Source: Amphibalanus amphitrite
Taxonomy: Eukaryota; Arthropoda; Thecostraca; Balanomorpha; Balanidae
DNA length: 64,000 nucleotides
Direction of reading: 5' to 3'
Assembly (NCBI RefSeq): GCF_019059575.1
Contig: NW_024882191.1
Coordinates: 1 to 64,000, forward strand
Below, piece after piece: positions 32,006 through 42,804 of the stretch (the first letter of the stretch is position 1; each line of letters begins with the position of its first letter). The notes under the pieces are model-generated. The model did no database searches and was not told where the DNA came from. It saw only the letters and a list, made by a program, of their open reading frames with translations. The position numbers and the translations under genes were made by a program.

Positions 32006-32951
32006 AAAACCCTCGCCCATGTAGGGGGGGGGTTGGTGCAACCCCCCCCCTGAGGTTTTTCGGAAATAGTGCAAAAACGGCGGCGCGCAGCGCCGCCAAA
32101 TTTTGGGTACCTTATGGGGCAAACCTTGCGCATCTTTTGATAAAAAAAAAATTTGACCGGGTCATGTCAGGTCACGGAGTTATGACGTCACAAAGGGAAC
32201 AGCCTCCGGCCGGATTTTCACAAACTGAGTGCCAACGCCCGAGGTTTCCTGCCGGTGGTACGGACATCGGTTGATGGATCGTGATGAAACTTCCCATGCA
32301 TGTTGGGGCAAGTATTGGCTATCATATGGTATAAGAAACTTGACCGGGTCAGGTCAGGTCACGGAGCTATGACGTCACAAGAGGAACAGCGTCCGGTACT
32401 ATTTTTGAAAAGCGCCCGAACCACTATTTTGCTAATTCTTGTCACCTCAATGGGAATATGCAGCAATATTAGCTTCTATAGGGAGCAAATGGACCTTCCA
32501 AATCCAAAAATACCATCAGATTTCAAAAATTTAAATTTTGATTTTTCGAATTTCTGCCGCCGACTGTGACCTTGCCGACTTCCGGCGCTCCCAACGCGCC
32601 ATTTTTAGAGCTAGGGAAACGAAATACATACCAAACGATAGAGAATTGATCAAGGAACACGATAGTGAAGGTTTCAAGTCGATATCTCCCACCGTTTTGC
32701 CGCAATTGCCGCGGAAAGTTGAAAAAAGTCTATTTTTCCGAAAATTTGACCTTTGACCGGTCAAAAGTAGGTCAAATGTTGACCTAGGACCAAAAAATAT
32801 ACCACCAATCGCGAGATCTCGGCGAGAGCAATCCGTTGGTCTTTTCCGCTAAGCTCTACGACGCTCCGTTTTCAAACGCCAAGGGGGGGTCGCACCAACC
32901 CCCCCCTGCATGGGCGAAGGTGGCAGATCGCCGTTTACGGGCGAGGGTTAA
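32006..32951 (+). mobile_element. TTAA / G-run-hairpin element, family B, copy 1
   Basis: It begins AACCCTCGCCCATGTAGG and ends TTTACGGGCGAGGGTTAA. Terminal hairpins are G-run + TTG-GTG-CAA + C-run (about 32022-32050) and its inverted counterpart (32883-32908), plus a GCGGCGCGCAGCGCCGCC hairpin at about 32080-32097. Two GGTCAGGTCA/TGACGTCA blocks lie at 32160-32200 and 32343-32380. It is about 99 percent identical by eye to copy 2 at 41542-42493, so it moved or duplicated recently. No transposase. Confidence 0.82.
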
Positions 32952-33048
32952 AAAATCCGTGTATGCCTTCACAGACCTGCCGTATGGATGATCTTCAAAG
33001 TCATCTTGGGCCCTCAGAGACGGCCATGGGCCCTTAAAGCTGAAAGAG

Positions 33049-33203
33049 ACTTTCCGCATTCAGTAAATTGCATGCGAGAACCTATTCAAATGCATTGTAA
33101 TCTTTCCCGCATCAATTCCAGGGAGGTGCTCGCGATTGATGCGGGCGTGCTTCCATGCATTTGAATAGGCTCTTGCATGCGATTTCCTGACTGCGGAAAG
33201 AGT
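33049..33203. repeat. 155-bp imperfect hairpin (MITE-like)
   Basis: CTTTCCGCATTCAG...GCATGCGAGAACCTATTCAA at the left returns inverted at the right (TTGAATAGGCTCTTGCATGC...CTGCGGAAAG). There is no protein. Confidence 0.65.
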
Positions 33204-33490
33204 CTGTTTCAGGTATTGGACACCGATGGGACCCTCAGAGGCCAGTGTTGGGTCGTTGAGACCGGCGGAGGCCTTCAGAAGGACCGCCCAAGTGGCCCCC
33301 AAAGATCTGCGCCTGAGCGTTCAGAATCAGCAGCAGGAGACCGGAATTTCATTATATTGCCGGCCTGATGGCCCCAGAGGTCGGCTTGGAGGATCTCTCG
33401 CAGGTCGGAAGCTAGCTTCAGAGGCTTCTTAAGTTATATCAATGGGACTTTTTAGGAGCCTACGCGCGGCCCTTGACAGCCCAGGACACT

Positions 33491-34665
33491 TTAACCGGCG
33501 CCCCACTGGGGTCTGTGTATAACACGCCCTACTGGGGGGGGGGGGGGGCTATTCATAGCCCCCGCTCCTAACTCCAAAACTACTGGGCCGATCGTCAAAA
33601 TTCAAACGGCGTCTGATAGCCCCGGAAAAACTGTCGAGCGGAACCTAATTTCATTGACCTCAAGGTCACCGATGACGTCACAGGTCAGGTCAAAGTAAAA
33701 ACTATTAGCATTTTGGCTTGTTCACATTTTGGGCTCTGGCCGCCGTCTTACAAGTCAGATCAGGCTCATTTTTGGTTTCCGCACTCGTGAACAGATGCTC
33801 TAGATACCTTGAGGGTACCAAACTTGTACTTTGATTTTCAGGTCCGGGTCAGGTCATCACAGGTCACGAAAATATTATATCATGCGTCGGTCACGTGACA
33901 CATGTTTTATGGTCCATTTAGGCCATAGATTTCGAATTTGATGTCGTCTGTATCATTCGAGGTCATTTTGAGTCGAATTTAGCTTAGGTCAGGTCACTTT
34001 CAGGTCAAAAAGGTCAAATTTTGAAGTTAAAATTTTTCAACAAAAAAGGTGTCAATTGGATGCAGTTTGAGCTCAGGAACACGATGGTGCCATTTATATT
34101 GGTGTACGATGTCAAATACGTGCTGAAAAATTGATTTGAAAAATTAATAATTGTGAATTTTTTGCAATAATGCGTATAACTTGGCCATTTTTGAAGATAT
34201 TCAGCTAAAACTTGCTAGAGTTAGTCATAATTATGCGTTCTATCACATGTATTCGGGTTTTTTCGAAAAGTCAAAAACGTTTTGAAAAAAATATAAAAAC
34301 AAAAATTTTGAATATAATTTTATGAAATTTTCAAAATTTTGAAAATCCGAGATATCAGTTTGATAGCGCAGTCAATTCTGAGTCCTTTCATGCAAAGAAA
34401 TTGGATCTAGCTTAAAAACTGAGCTCTTGGGAGCGATTGCCGTGGTTCAATGTTTTGCGTCGAAATCGGGCGAACATGACGTCACTCTGACGTCATTTCC
34501 GGCCGATCTATGGTATCTACGAAGTTCAAATTTTGACACAAGGTGTCAAATTGATGCAGCCGAAGGTACTGAAAGTTTGGTGTCGATCCGTTAAGCGGTT
34601 TGGAAGTTATTGCAGAAAAACGGGAGGGGGGCTATAAATAGCCCCCCTTGTGGGGCGCGGGTTAA
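33491..34665 (+). mobile_element. TTAA / G-run-hairpin element, family C
   Basis: The left end is TTAACCGGCGCCCCACTGGG and the right end CTTGTGGGGCGCGGGTTAA, with intact TTAA on both sides. Hairpins are G-run + CTATTCATAG + C-run (about 33535-33565) and GGGGCTATAAATAGCCCC (34629-34646). The interior has TGACGTCA sites (33672, 34478), GTCAGGTCAAAG and several GGTCAGGTCA blocks. No transposase. Confidence 0.75.
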
Positions 34666-35356
34666 CGGGACTTGAACATGTCACTGATATTTGGCCACAA
34701 TTCGAAAAGACCCCGACCCAACCCCGAAATTTTCCAGCTAGGTCTTGACACTAAACTTCTTTCGTATCAGCTTACTAGACCGGTAAAAATCGAGTGTAAC
34801 CTTCAGCTAAAACCAACTAGGAAATGAATCGAATCAAAGTATTGGCATGCCGAGTCTGGAGTCGAAGACCGAAGCCCTGAATATTTTGGCGCCTCTGACT
34901 CCGGCCTGGCTGAGACTCTCCACTCCAACCTCATTTTGCCTTCACAGCTATTCTAAAAAACTACCCCCCCCCCCTCCCGCCATTTTTGCCGACCCTAAAA
35001 CATCATCGGATCTGCATCGATCTCAAGGGATGTCCAGTCGGAGGTTGGGGGAGGGCAAGCTGACCCGCTTGCCCCCACCCGCCGTAGCGACGTCAATGCA
35101 CGATTGTCTGCCTCACTGTCTAAAAGATTTTGGTCTCGCGGGTTTTAGCGGTAGATTTTGCATTTTGATTTCTAGGTGCCACCTAGAAAATTTAGTGTAC
35201 TTCAGGCTATATCTTCGTCGTCTTAAGCTTTTAAGTGTTGAAGATGCGATCGACTTGCTGGTTCACAAGCCGGCCATGACCGTGTAAAATGGCTTCATCG
35301 TAGATTGATTAGTTTCTGAGATATAGCCGGAAATGTAAAAGTGCAAAACCTACCGC
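34666..35356. other. Unassigned spacer between elements C and D
   Basis: An open frame of about 146 codons (34847-35287) has no recognisable domain, ordinary codon use or splice support. I see nothing else. Confidence 0.4.
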
Positions 35357-36477
35357 TTAACCTTCGCCCCAGTGGGGGGGGGGGGGGGCATATGATACCA
35401 CCCTGTCGCGTTTTTGCGTGTGAATAAAAAACCGCGGCGCGCCGCTTGGGGTAGCTTTTGGTACATCAATTTTGGACAATGTGTGAAATTTTTTACCCCA
35501 GGTCATGTCAGGTCAGGTCACCAGGTCAAGTTAACTGACCAAGCCTAAAAAAGTTTGCAATCATGTCCAGCCTGCAGTGTTTGTCTGAAAGGTTTTAAAC
35601 TTGGTGGATTGCATGCTGTTATGGGCGCCTACAATTTGTATATCTCGGATTTTTTATATCTGTGACCTAAGGTCAGGTCAGTGGCGTGACCTTTCCATTA
35701 CAAGTCAATGGAGAAAAATGAAAATGCCTCTAGATCCGTGTGTACGCATCGGAACAGTCCAAATATTTCAGAATCACAATGATTTAGTCCACTCGTGATG
35801 ACCAAGGTGTCATTTTTGCTGATAGCCTCTAGACAGGTCATCCGAGGTCACTTGAGGCTACAAACAGTTTTTTGCCAATAACTCGCGATTGGAAAGAGCT
35901 AGAGCGCTGGGGATGGTCTCATTGTGTTTGTCTTGTTGAGACGCATCGACTGATATGCAACCTGACCTTTTCCGGTAAGGTCATGACCTTGACCTGAGGT
36001 CAAATTTTCAAGTTGACCTTTCAAGGTCAAATTATAGTTCATTCGACGCGTCTCGGCGAGGGGAACACGATTCTGGCCATAGAAATGTCGTGGCGTTTTG
36101 TAGTCGAAAGTTATTGTCGAAAAACACTTTTCGTAAAAACAGCTATTTTTGGCCTTTTCAAAAGAAGAGTTCAAAAGCTATCGTTTGCTCTTCCATGCGT
36201 TTTTCTAGCTACCATAGTTCCTGAGATAGCGGCATGTTTTCTGAAAAATATTATGACAATTGGCAAATTTTGACCTTTGATGACCTCTGGTGACCCCAAT
36301 ATTGCTCTAAGGTGAAAAATGACCGAAATACTTTCAAACGTACGCATTGAGAGCTATCGACTGCTTTTTACCGCGTCTTTCTAGCCCTCTTAGTTTTTGA
36401 GTTAGAGGTGGGTGGTAACATATGCCCCCCCCCACTAGGGCGAAGTTGGCTGAGACCGCCACTGGGGCGCGGGTTAA
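35357..36477 (+). mobile_element. TTAA / G-run-hairpin element, family D
   Basis: Starts TTAACCTTCGCCCCAGTGGG and ends GCCACTGGGGCGCGGGTTAA. The left G-run and CATATG hairpin lie at about 35374-35402, with a C-run at 36426-36434, a CGCGGCGCGCCGC hairpin at about 35434 and many TGACCT half-sites. Its right TTAA (36474-36477) is also the left TTAA of element E. Confidence 0.75.
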
Positions 36478-37356
36478 CCCTATTAGTGGCAGGGGGGGGG
36501 GTTGTTTTTATCCACCCCTCAGGTTTTTTAGGAATATCGCCGAAACCGCTGAAGCTACGATGCTGAAATTTTCTGACTTTTCCTAAAACTAAATTGGGCA
36601 CATTCCCTGAAAATTTCAAGTTCATAACTTTACCAGGGGCGGCTCCAGAGCACTGGGAATTGGGGGGTCCTATTCGTGAAGCGAGTCATTTGGGCGAGAT
36701 CACGATGCTGCACCAGTTTTACGAACAGTGAATGAAAGGTATCATGTGATAACATATACAAAGTTATTGTGCATCCTCTTTTGACATGTTTTTGCTATAA
36801 TAGGCGGATCCAGGCGTCCAAAAAGGGGGGTTATTTTTTACCTCCCAACATAGGTGCCCTGACACCGCCTATGCATGACCAATACAATTTTAGTCGTTCT
36901 CTCATAAGAAAATTGTAACATAACAAGACCATTGCCACGCTTTTTAGAAACAGTACCAACAAAAACCTTATTTACTATACTTTTTGTGTACCCCCAATCT
37001 CAATGATCTGTATCCGCCTATGATTTTTGAAAATGCATATTTTTAGGATCCATGTGAATTCCTGGTTCATTCTCTATCGATCGGCAAAAGTTGCGTTAAG
37101 ATTGGTTCAGAAACCTGGCCGTGATAAACAGTCTAAAATGTATCTGCAATTTGCCCGTTTTTACCCCCCTCTACCCCCCTATTGACATTTTTTAATTTTT
37201 TTTTTTAGAAATGTAGATCTCGTTGAGCCAAATCGAATGCCGTTTGAATTTTGAAAATCGGCCGGTTAGATCTCGAGATATCAAGGGGGGGGGTCGTAAA
37301 CAGCCCCCCCTGCCACTAATATGGGGTAGCCAGGAGCCTGCCACTAATAGGGTTAA
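36474..37356 (+). mobile_element. TTAA / G-run-hairpin element, family E, abutting D
   Basis: TTAACCCTATTAGTGGCAGG at the left and GCCACTAATAGGGTTAA at the right form 16-bp inverted ends with TTAA on each side. The hairpins are G-run + TTGTTTTTATCC + C-run (left) and G-run + TCGTAAACAG + C-run (37285-37312). A separate small element is nested at 36800-37021. No transposase. Confidence 0.78.
36800..37021. mobile_element. 222-bp MITE nested in element E
   Basis: ATAGGCGGATCCAG at the left and CTGTATCCGCCTAT at the right are imperfect inverted ends of the type common in hAT MITEs. No clear target duplication is read. Confidence 0.5.
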
Positions 37357-37859
37357 GCGAGAGCCGTACCTGTTAAAACTGATAAAAGACACGCGGGCCA
37401 GTCTAATGATGGCCATAAATCTATGTGTGTTTCGGCTGTGCTCTGTCCCATGCTGAGCGTGAAACGCTCATATATACAGAACCAGCCGATCTGACATGCC
37501 CACGTTATCTGAGGCATCGCGGCCGGCGGAACGGCCCGGGTGGGGCACGGGTGAGAGGAGCAAGGCCGTGTCGCCCGAGAGCCAAACCGCGCGGAAACGT
37601 TAGCAGAGCACTCAAGAGCTGAGGCCTCTTGCACCAAAATCCTCTTGCACCAATGCTTGGATTATTTTGCATCGTACACCCAGTCCAAGTCTCAAATGTA
37701 ACAATTTGCGTGCAAAATTGAGCAAGCACATGTAGGATTATGTATTGGGCTATTGCAAACAAATTTACCATCATTAGATTAGCTTATTCTGAAACCGGTT
37801 TTTCAATTTTACCTAGCTAGGTAGTTTGGTGCAAGAGGCCTCGTAGCTACGTTCTACAT
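37357..37859. other. Unassigned spacer
   Basis: GAGGCCTCTTGCACCAAA near 37620 and TTTGGTGCAAGAGGCCTC near 37828 are inverted repeats (about 37619-37845), so a small TIR element of about 227 bp probably sits here. There is no gene. Confidence 0.45.
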
Positions 37860-38106
37860 CCAGCCCGGAGCTGGCCGCCGGGTGGGTGCCTGCCGCTCCG
37901 CCGCTCCTCTCAAGAGTATCTGCTGCTATGTGGGGCGGACCGGCTGCACCCCTGCGCGGGCGCGCCGGCGCCGCCCCTGCCGCCGCCGGTGCGCCGACGG
38001 CCGCCCGGCGCGCGGCGGCGCGGCTAGTCGCCGCAGTGAGTGGTGGGGTGAGGTGTGGCGGCCGGCAGCAGCGAGCGGCCGACACTGGATGTGACTACAG
38101 ACACAG
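37860..38106 (+). promoter_or_regulatory. CpG-rich candidate promoter and non-coding exon 1
   Basis: A very GC- and CpG-rich block ends with CACAG|GTGAGA, a good donor at 38106/38107. The matching acceptor TTTTATTTTAG is at 38251, giving a 145-bp intron before the start-codon exon. The transcription start is not identifiable by eye. Confidence 0.4.
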
Positions 38107-38256
38107 GTGAGAATCGCCAACCGACACAGCGGCACAGTGGCGGCGGGCTCAGTCACATTCCCCTGCCTGATATCGGCCCGATATTTGTGTGACACCCCTG
38201 TTGCCGACTGCTGAAGGTCTGATGCCCCGTTTTGGCGGTGTTTTATTTTAGCGAAC

Positions 38257-38385
38257 ATGCCGGCGGTGGACGATTTACCGAAAATGGTCAGCCTGTCACC
38301 GGAGCCCCTGGCGACGATGGATGACAAGACCAGCCTGGGTGGGAAGGTGCCGGAGCCGCTGCAGCCAACGCGCAGACATAACCTG
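38257..38385 (+). CDS. Candidate first coding exon (43 codons), gene unidentified, possibly cnc/Nrf isoform
   Basis: A strong pyrimidine-rich acceptor (38251) is followed by CGAAC and ATG at 38257. The exon reads MPAVDDLPKMVSLSPEPLAT and on to PTRRHNL, ending at donor CTG|GTGAGT (38386) in phase 0. The peptide is acidic and proline/serine rich with no known domain. The phase fits the acceptor at 52389 of the large open exon, and the next plus-strand coding evidence is that exon, so it may open a Cap'n'collar isoform. It could equally belong to another gene; intron length would be about 14 kb. Confidence 0.5.
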
Positions 38386-38712
38386 GTGAGTCGGATGACG
38401 CAACTGCCCGGAGAAAATCCAACCCGGTGTTCATCGCGCCCCTCGCATCATCCGGATTCACAGACAAAGTAGTTTTTCAAATGTCGTTATATTTTCATCA
38501 TTACATTTGAGGCGACAAGAGCCCTTTCACTATTTGCCCAAACAGTACCTAGTTACAGCTGTGTCTATCCGCCCGGCCGCCCGCCGACCGGTCCGAGTGA
38601 CGTCATTAATGTAGGGCGCCCGGCCGGCTAGAGCTGCAGCTTACGGCATGTTTGGAGTCCGGCCCGTGTCGCCACCAATTGTGGATGGAACGCGTCCAGT
38701 GAGGGTATTGAT

Positions 38713-38974
38713 TAGTGATGTCAATTACAGAAAATCGGAATACCGATACCAAACCAAATACCAACCAAAACCGTGGGGAAATACCGAAACCGAACCAACT
38801 TTGAAAGATGAGGGAAATACCAACTTTTTACCAATTTCTTAGCCTCTTTTACATTAGTAAGGGTTAATAATACCAACAAAATACCAAACACATTAGGATT
38901 GAAATACCAAATACCAAGTTGGTATCGGTTTGGTATCGGTATACCAAAAAGTTGGTATCCGATTGACATCTCTA
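38713..38974. mobile_element. hAT-type MITE, copy 1 (262 bp)
   Basis: Ends TAGTGATGTCAAT and ATTGACATCTCTA fit the hAT terminal rule. The flanks GTATTGAT (38705-38712) and GTATCGAT (38975-38982) are an 8-bp duplication with one change. The interior repeats ACCAAA-TACCAA-type sequence in both directions. A second copy is at 62398-62663. Confidence 0.85.
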
Positions 38975-38982
38975 GTATCGAT

Positions 38983-39769
38983 GTGCGGTATCCTCTGAAC
39001 GGAGAAGGCGCCGGTGGAGCTGCGGGCTGCGGACCAATGGGATGACGAGCCATTCGTTCAATTTACAGATTCATATCTGATTCAGCAGTTTGGGGTGGTC
39101 AAATAGGTACCCAGGGTGTTATTGCTGCAACTTTCATTTGCAACATTTTACGTATACCTAGCATGCTGTTTTCTGTCTTCGGAATGTAATTTGAATAATC
39201 CGATGAGTTAGGTTTAAAATTAACCTCCGTCACAAATTGATATTAGATACTAGATAGCCGAAACGGATGTCATTGCGATTCATGGTAGGATTCTGCGTTA
39301 TAAAGGCTAACGAATTGCTGTGTAGTGTGTACCTACATAGAATCTAGATTCTTCATGTGTTACACTTAGGTACGCAATACGCATGTCTTTTGCAATCCAA
39401 TCAACAATTTGATGCATAAACTACTTAATAGTTAATCCAAATATCTTATCGGGCCTGGCCCTGGACAGTGCACATTGTGCAGTGTGTACATTGTGCACAT
39501 AGTGCACGCACTTATCACTTTCTATCTCCATCTCATAACCGGCAAATGATTCAGCCTTGAACAGTGAAATTATCTTCGTTATTTCTTAAGATGTCAGAAT
39601 CCGTTTCAAAGTCTTCGGGTAACACAGCGTATGGCCTACCAAACTTTTATAAGTATTTTAAAATGACTTTCAAAAACTTGTTGTGAACTTATCAAAATGT
39701 GTTTTATAATTGTCCGCGTGCTGCCGTAACGCAATACCGCAATAACGCCAATAACTCAGATCTGTCACT
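38983..39769. other. Unassigned AT-rich sequence
   Basis: No gene or RNA recognised. Confidence 0.35.
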
Positions 39770-40115
39770 AATCTGACCTGACCCCAGGTAACCGATATGA
39801 AACATCCGAGATATAGGTACACTTCTTGGTATTAATACAATCATCGAAGTTTCAACATTCTGGAAGATAAGCATTAAGAAGATTATAAGCTGTATGAATG
39901 CAAGGATCGCATTTTTTTAGACTGTTACTAAGCTTGACTTGTTGACCTGACCTTAGGCGACTTGGGGTCATAATTTCACTCACGATGCAAAAGTCATGTG
40001 CGATAAGCTTCACCAGGTTTCGCAGCGCTGCGCGCCGCGTTCTTTTACACGCAAAAAAAACGAACGTGCCCAAATATACCCCCCCCCCCCCATCCGGGCG
40101 AAGGCTAATGTTCGC
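39770..40115. mobile_element. Decayed TTAA / G-run-hairpin element (right part)
   Basis: TGACCTGACC half-sites (39775, 39945), a GCAGCGCTGCGCGCCGCG hairpin (40021-40038), a C-run (40080-40092) and GGGCGAAGGCTAATG at 40098-40112 follow the family order. TTAA has become CTAATG. The left end was not found. Confidence 0.45.
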
Positions 40116-40395
40116 TGAATTGCTGTACGATGTACAATGTGCGGTGTACAATATACACAGATGCGCAATGCACAATGTGCGCACATTGCAGGAATCCAGG
40201 CGATATGAATGATCAATGTGTGCCTCACTCCTGAGTCCTGACTGCAGCATTATGTGTACGCGGTGCGTACTACCGGGGAACCCCCGCCGGTACCATGCCG
40301 GGTGTCGGGTGCAGGAAAGCCCCGCCGCAGGTCGCTGAGTCACTGACTCGGACCAAAGCGTGACCGCTGACAAGGGATGTGTGAATGGTGCGGCG

Positions 40396-40520
40396 CTGAC
40401 CACGGACATAGGCTGGGTCCGCGCGCCACAGGGCCGGCCGGCGCTGACCGCTGACCACGGACATAGGCTGGGTCCGCGCGCCACAGGGCCGCCCGGCGCT
40501 GACCGCCGCTGACCACGGAC
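40396..40520. repeat. Tandem repeat, unit about 58 bp (GACCACGGACATAGGCTGGG)
   Basis: Two full units and a partial third contain GGTCCGCGCGCCACAGGGCC. A further GGTCCGCGCGCCACAGGGCC lies at 41078. Confidence 0.7.
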
Positions 40521-41463
40521 GGTGGCCGGGTTGATGATGATGATATTTATTGAACAGAAAGTGCTGGAACAAAAGAGTAAATCGGAGATTGGTGCAGAAG
40601 CTCAAGGCTTAACTCGGGGCACCTCTCTCCGTGCACACTCATTCACAAACATACAAGCTTACGTGCAGACTCGTACCTATGCGTTACACAATACACATAC
40701 ATACAAACACACACTCTTAATCACTTGTACTGGCACGCGCACACGTAACAATTCTTGGCGTAACAGGTAATTATTGTGTACTCTTATTAGCGTCACGTGC
40801 ATACATGCACTCACACACGCGCGCTCACACACACACATCGCATTTTCAAACAGTGACACTCCATCATACGCATCATACATTCGCACACAATCAGTCATTA
40901 ATGTCTCGCGTTCATTGCACATCAGCGACCGCCGCACGAGGGGGGACACCCGTCCACAGCGCCCCGGAACAGCCGCCGGGAGCCGCCGCCCCACGCGCCC
41001 GAGAGGAGATTTAGTGATCAAAATCTGTGGGAATTAATTATGTATTTCTGGAAACAGCTTGCAACCTCGCCACCGGGTCCGCGCGCCACAGGGCCGGCGC
41101 TGCAGTGACCGCCGTCCACTGCCTGTGTGAGGCACGGCTTACGCCATTCACCTGCCAATAGGAGGCTTCGAGTCGAAATTGCCGGCTTCTGTGACTTTAT
41201 TTCATGCCAAATGCTGCCAAAGTCAGCTGCTTGGTATGCGATGGACGTTAATTGTTTTCCAAGTAATTAATACTTTAGAGTTATTCTTTTGATGACAGTT
41301 AAAATCGCGCCAGGCCGGGGTGGCGTTTGATCCTAACACTTCGAGGCGGTGTGGGGGTGAGAGCCTTTTAACAACCCCTGCAACTCGATTACTGTAGCGA
41401 CAAGCTGTTGAGGTTGTCAAAAAAAAAAAAAAATAGTGAACGGCCATTGGGTCATTTTAGTTC
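40521..41463. other. Unassigned sequence with CA-rich tract
   Basis: ACACAC/GCGCGC-rich DNA at 40690-40850 and an A-run at 41419-41433. No gene recognised. Confidence 0.4.
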
Positions 41464-41476
41464 AGGTCAAAGGTCA
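41464..41476 (+). promoter_or_regulatory. Perfect DR1 (AGGTCAAAGGTCA)
   Basis: A canonical DR1 lies about 65 bases outside the left end of family B copy 2. It is a known HNF4/RXR-type binding motif; use in vivo is unknown. Confidence 0.4.
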
Positions 41477-41541
41477 GGCCTCCCGGACTCCCGGAGGTCA
41501 TCAAGCCTGATCTGAATCTGATCTGGCCTGATCTGATCTGT

Positions 41542-42493
41542 TTAACCCTCGCCCATGTAGGGGGGGGGGTTGGTGCAACCCCCCCCCTGAGGTTTTTCGA
41601 AAATAGTGCAAAAACGGCGGCGCGCAGCGCCGCCAAATTTTGGGTACCTTATGGGGCAACCCTTGCGCATCTTTTGATAAAAAAAATTTGACCGGGTCAT
41701 GTCAGGTCACGGAGTTATGACGTCACAAAGGGAACAGCCTCCGGCCGGATTTTCACAAACTGAGTGCCAACGCCCGAGGTTTCCTGCCGGTGGTACAGAC
41801 ATCGGTTGATGGATCGTGATGAAACTTCCCATGCATGTTGGGGCAAGTATTGGCTATCATATGGTATAAGAAACTTGACCGGGTCAGGTCAGGTCACGGA
41901 GCTATGACGTCACAAGAGGAACAGCGTCCGGTACTATTTTTGAAAAGCGCCCGAACCACTATTTTGCTAATTCTTGTCACCTCAATGGGAATATGCAGCA
42001 ATATTAGCTTCTATAGGGAGCAAATGGACCTCCCAAATCCAAAAATACAATCAGATTTCAAAAATTTAAATTTTGATTTTTCGAATTTCTGCCGCCGACT
42101 GTGACCTTGCCGACTTCCGGCGCTCCCAACGCGCCATTTTTAGAGCTAGGGAAACGAAATACATACCAAACGATAGAGAATTGATCAAGGAACACGATAG
42201 TGAAAGTTTCAAGTCGATATCTCCCACCGTTTTGCCGCAATCGCCGCGGAAAGTTGAAAAAAGTCTATTTTTCCGAAAATTTGACCTTTGACCGGTCAAA
42301 AGTAGGTCAAATGTTGACCTAGGACCAAAAAATATACCACCAATCGCGAGATCTCGGCGAGAGCAATCCGTTGGTCTTTTCCGCTAAGCTCTACGAAGCT
42401 CCGTTTTCAAACGCCAAGGGGGGGTCGCACCAACCCCCCCCCCCCCCCTGCATGGGCGAAGGTGGCAGATCGCCGTTTACGGGCGAGGGTTAA
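41542..42493 (+). mobile_element. TTAA / G-run-hairpin element, family B, copy 2
   Basis: TTAA+CCCTCGCCCATGTAGG at the left and TACGGGCGAGGGTTAA at the right. It is nearly identical to 32006-32951; the visible differences are about ten substitutions plus length changes in the C-run (42434-42449) and an A-run. Both TTAA sites are intact. Confidence 0.85.
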
Positions 42494-42804
42494 TCTGAAG
42501 AAGCATCGTCATTTAACATTTACAGCGACGTACGTCATTCCACAACTGTTTGGATCTGAGCACCTCGTATCGGTACAATGACTTTAAGCACAACCGGGTC
42601 CTTTTCGGGCGGGCCATCCCCAGCTCAGCGGACCAACTTATCGCGGCGGCCGCGGACCACGGGAGCTCTCGGCCATATGAAAGCCGCAACAGCACTCCCA
42701 ATGCAGTGAATGGAAAGACGCGAACTGCTGACCATCAAATTTGGTGGTCTCCTTCCTTTCAGCCTCGGCTAGGGCCAGTGCTCGGACTCAACTCAAGCTC
42801 ACAA
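42494..42804. other. Unassigned spacer
   Basis: Nothing recognised. Confidence 0.35.

Noticed and set aside
32300..32764. Overlapping short frames conserved between the two family B copies
   Set aside because: Frames of 60-90 codons are conserved only because the whole element is nearly identical; no codon-level evidence.
34847..35287. 146-codon plus-strand open frame
   Set aside because: No domain, skewed composition with a poly-proline tract from a C-run, and it lies between two TTAA elements.
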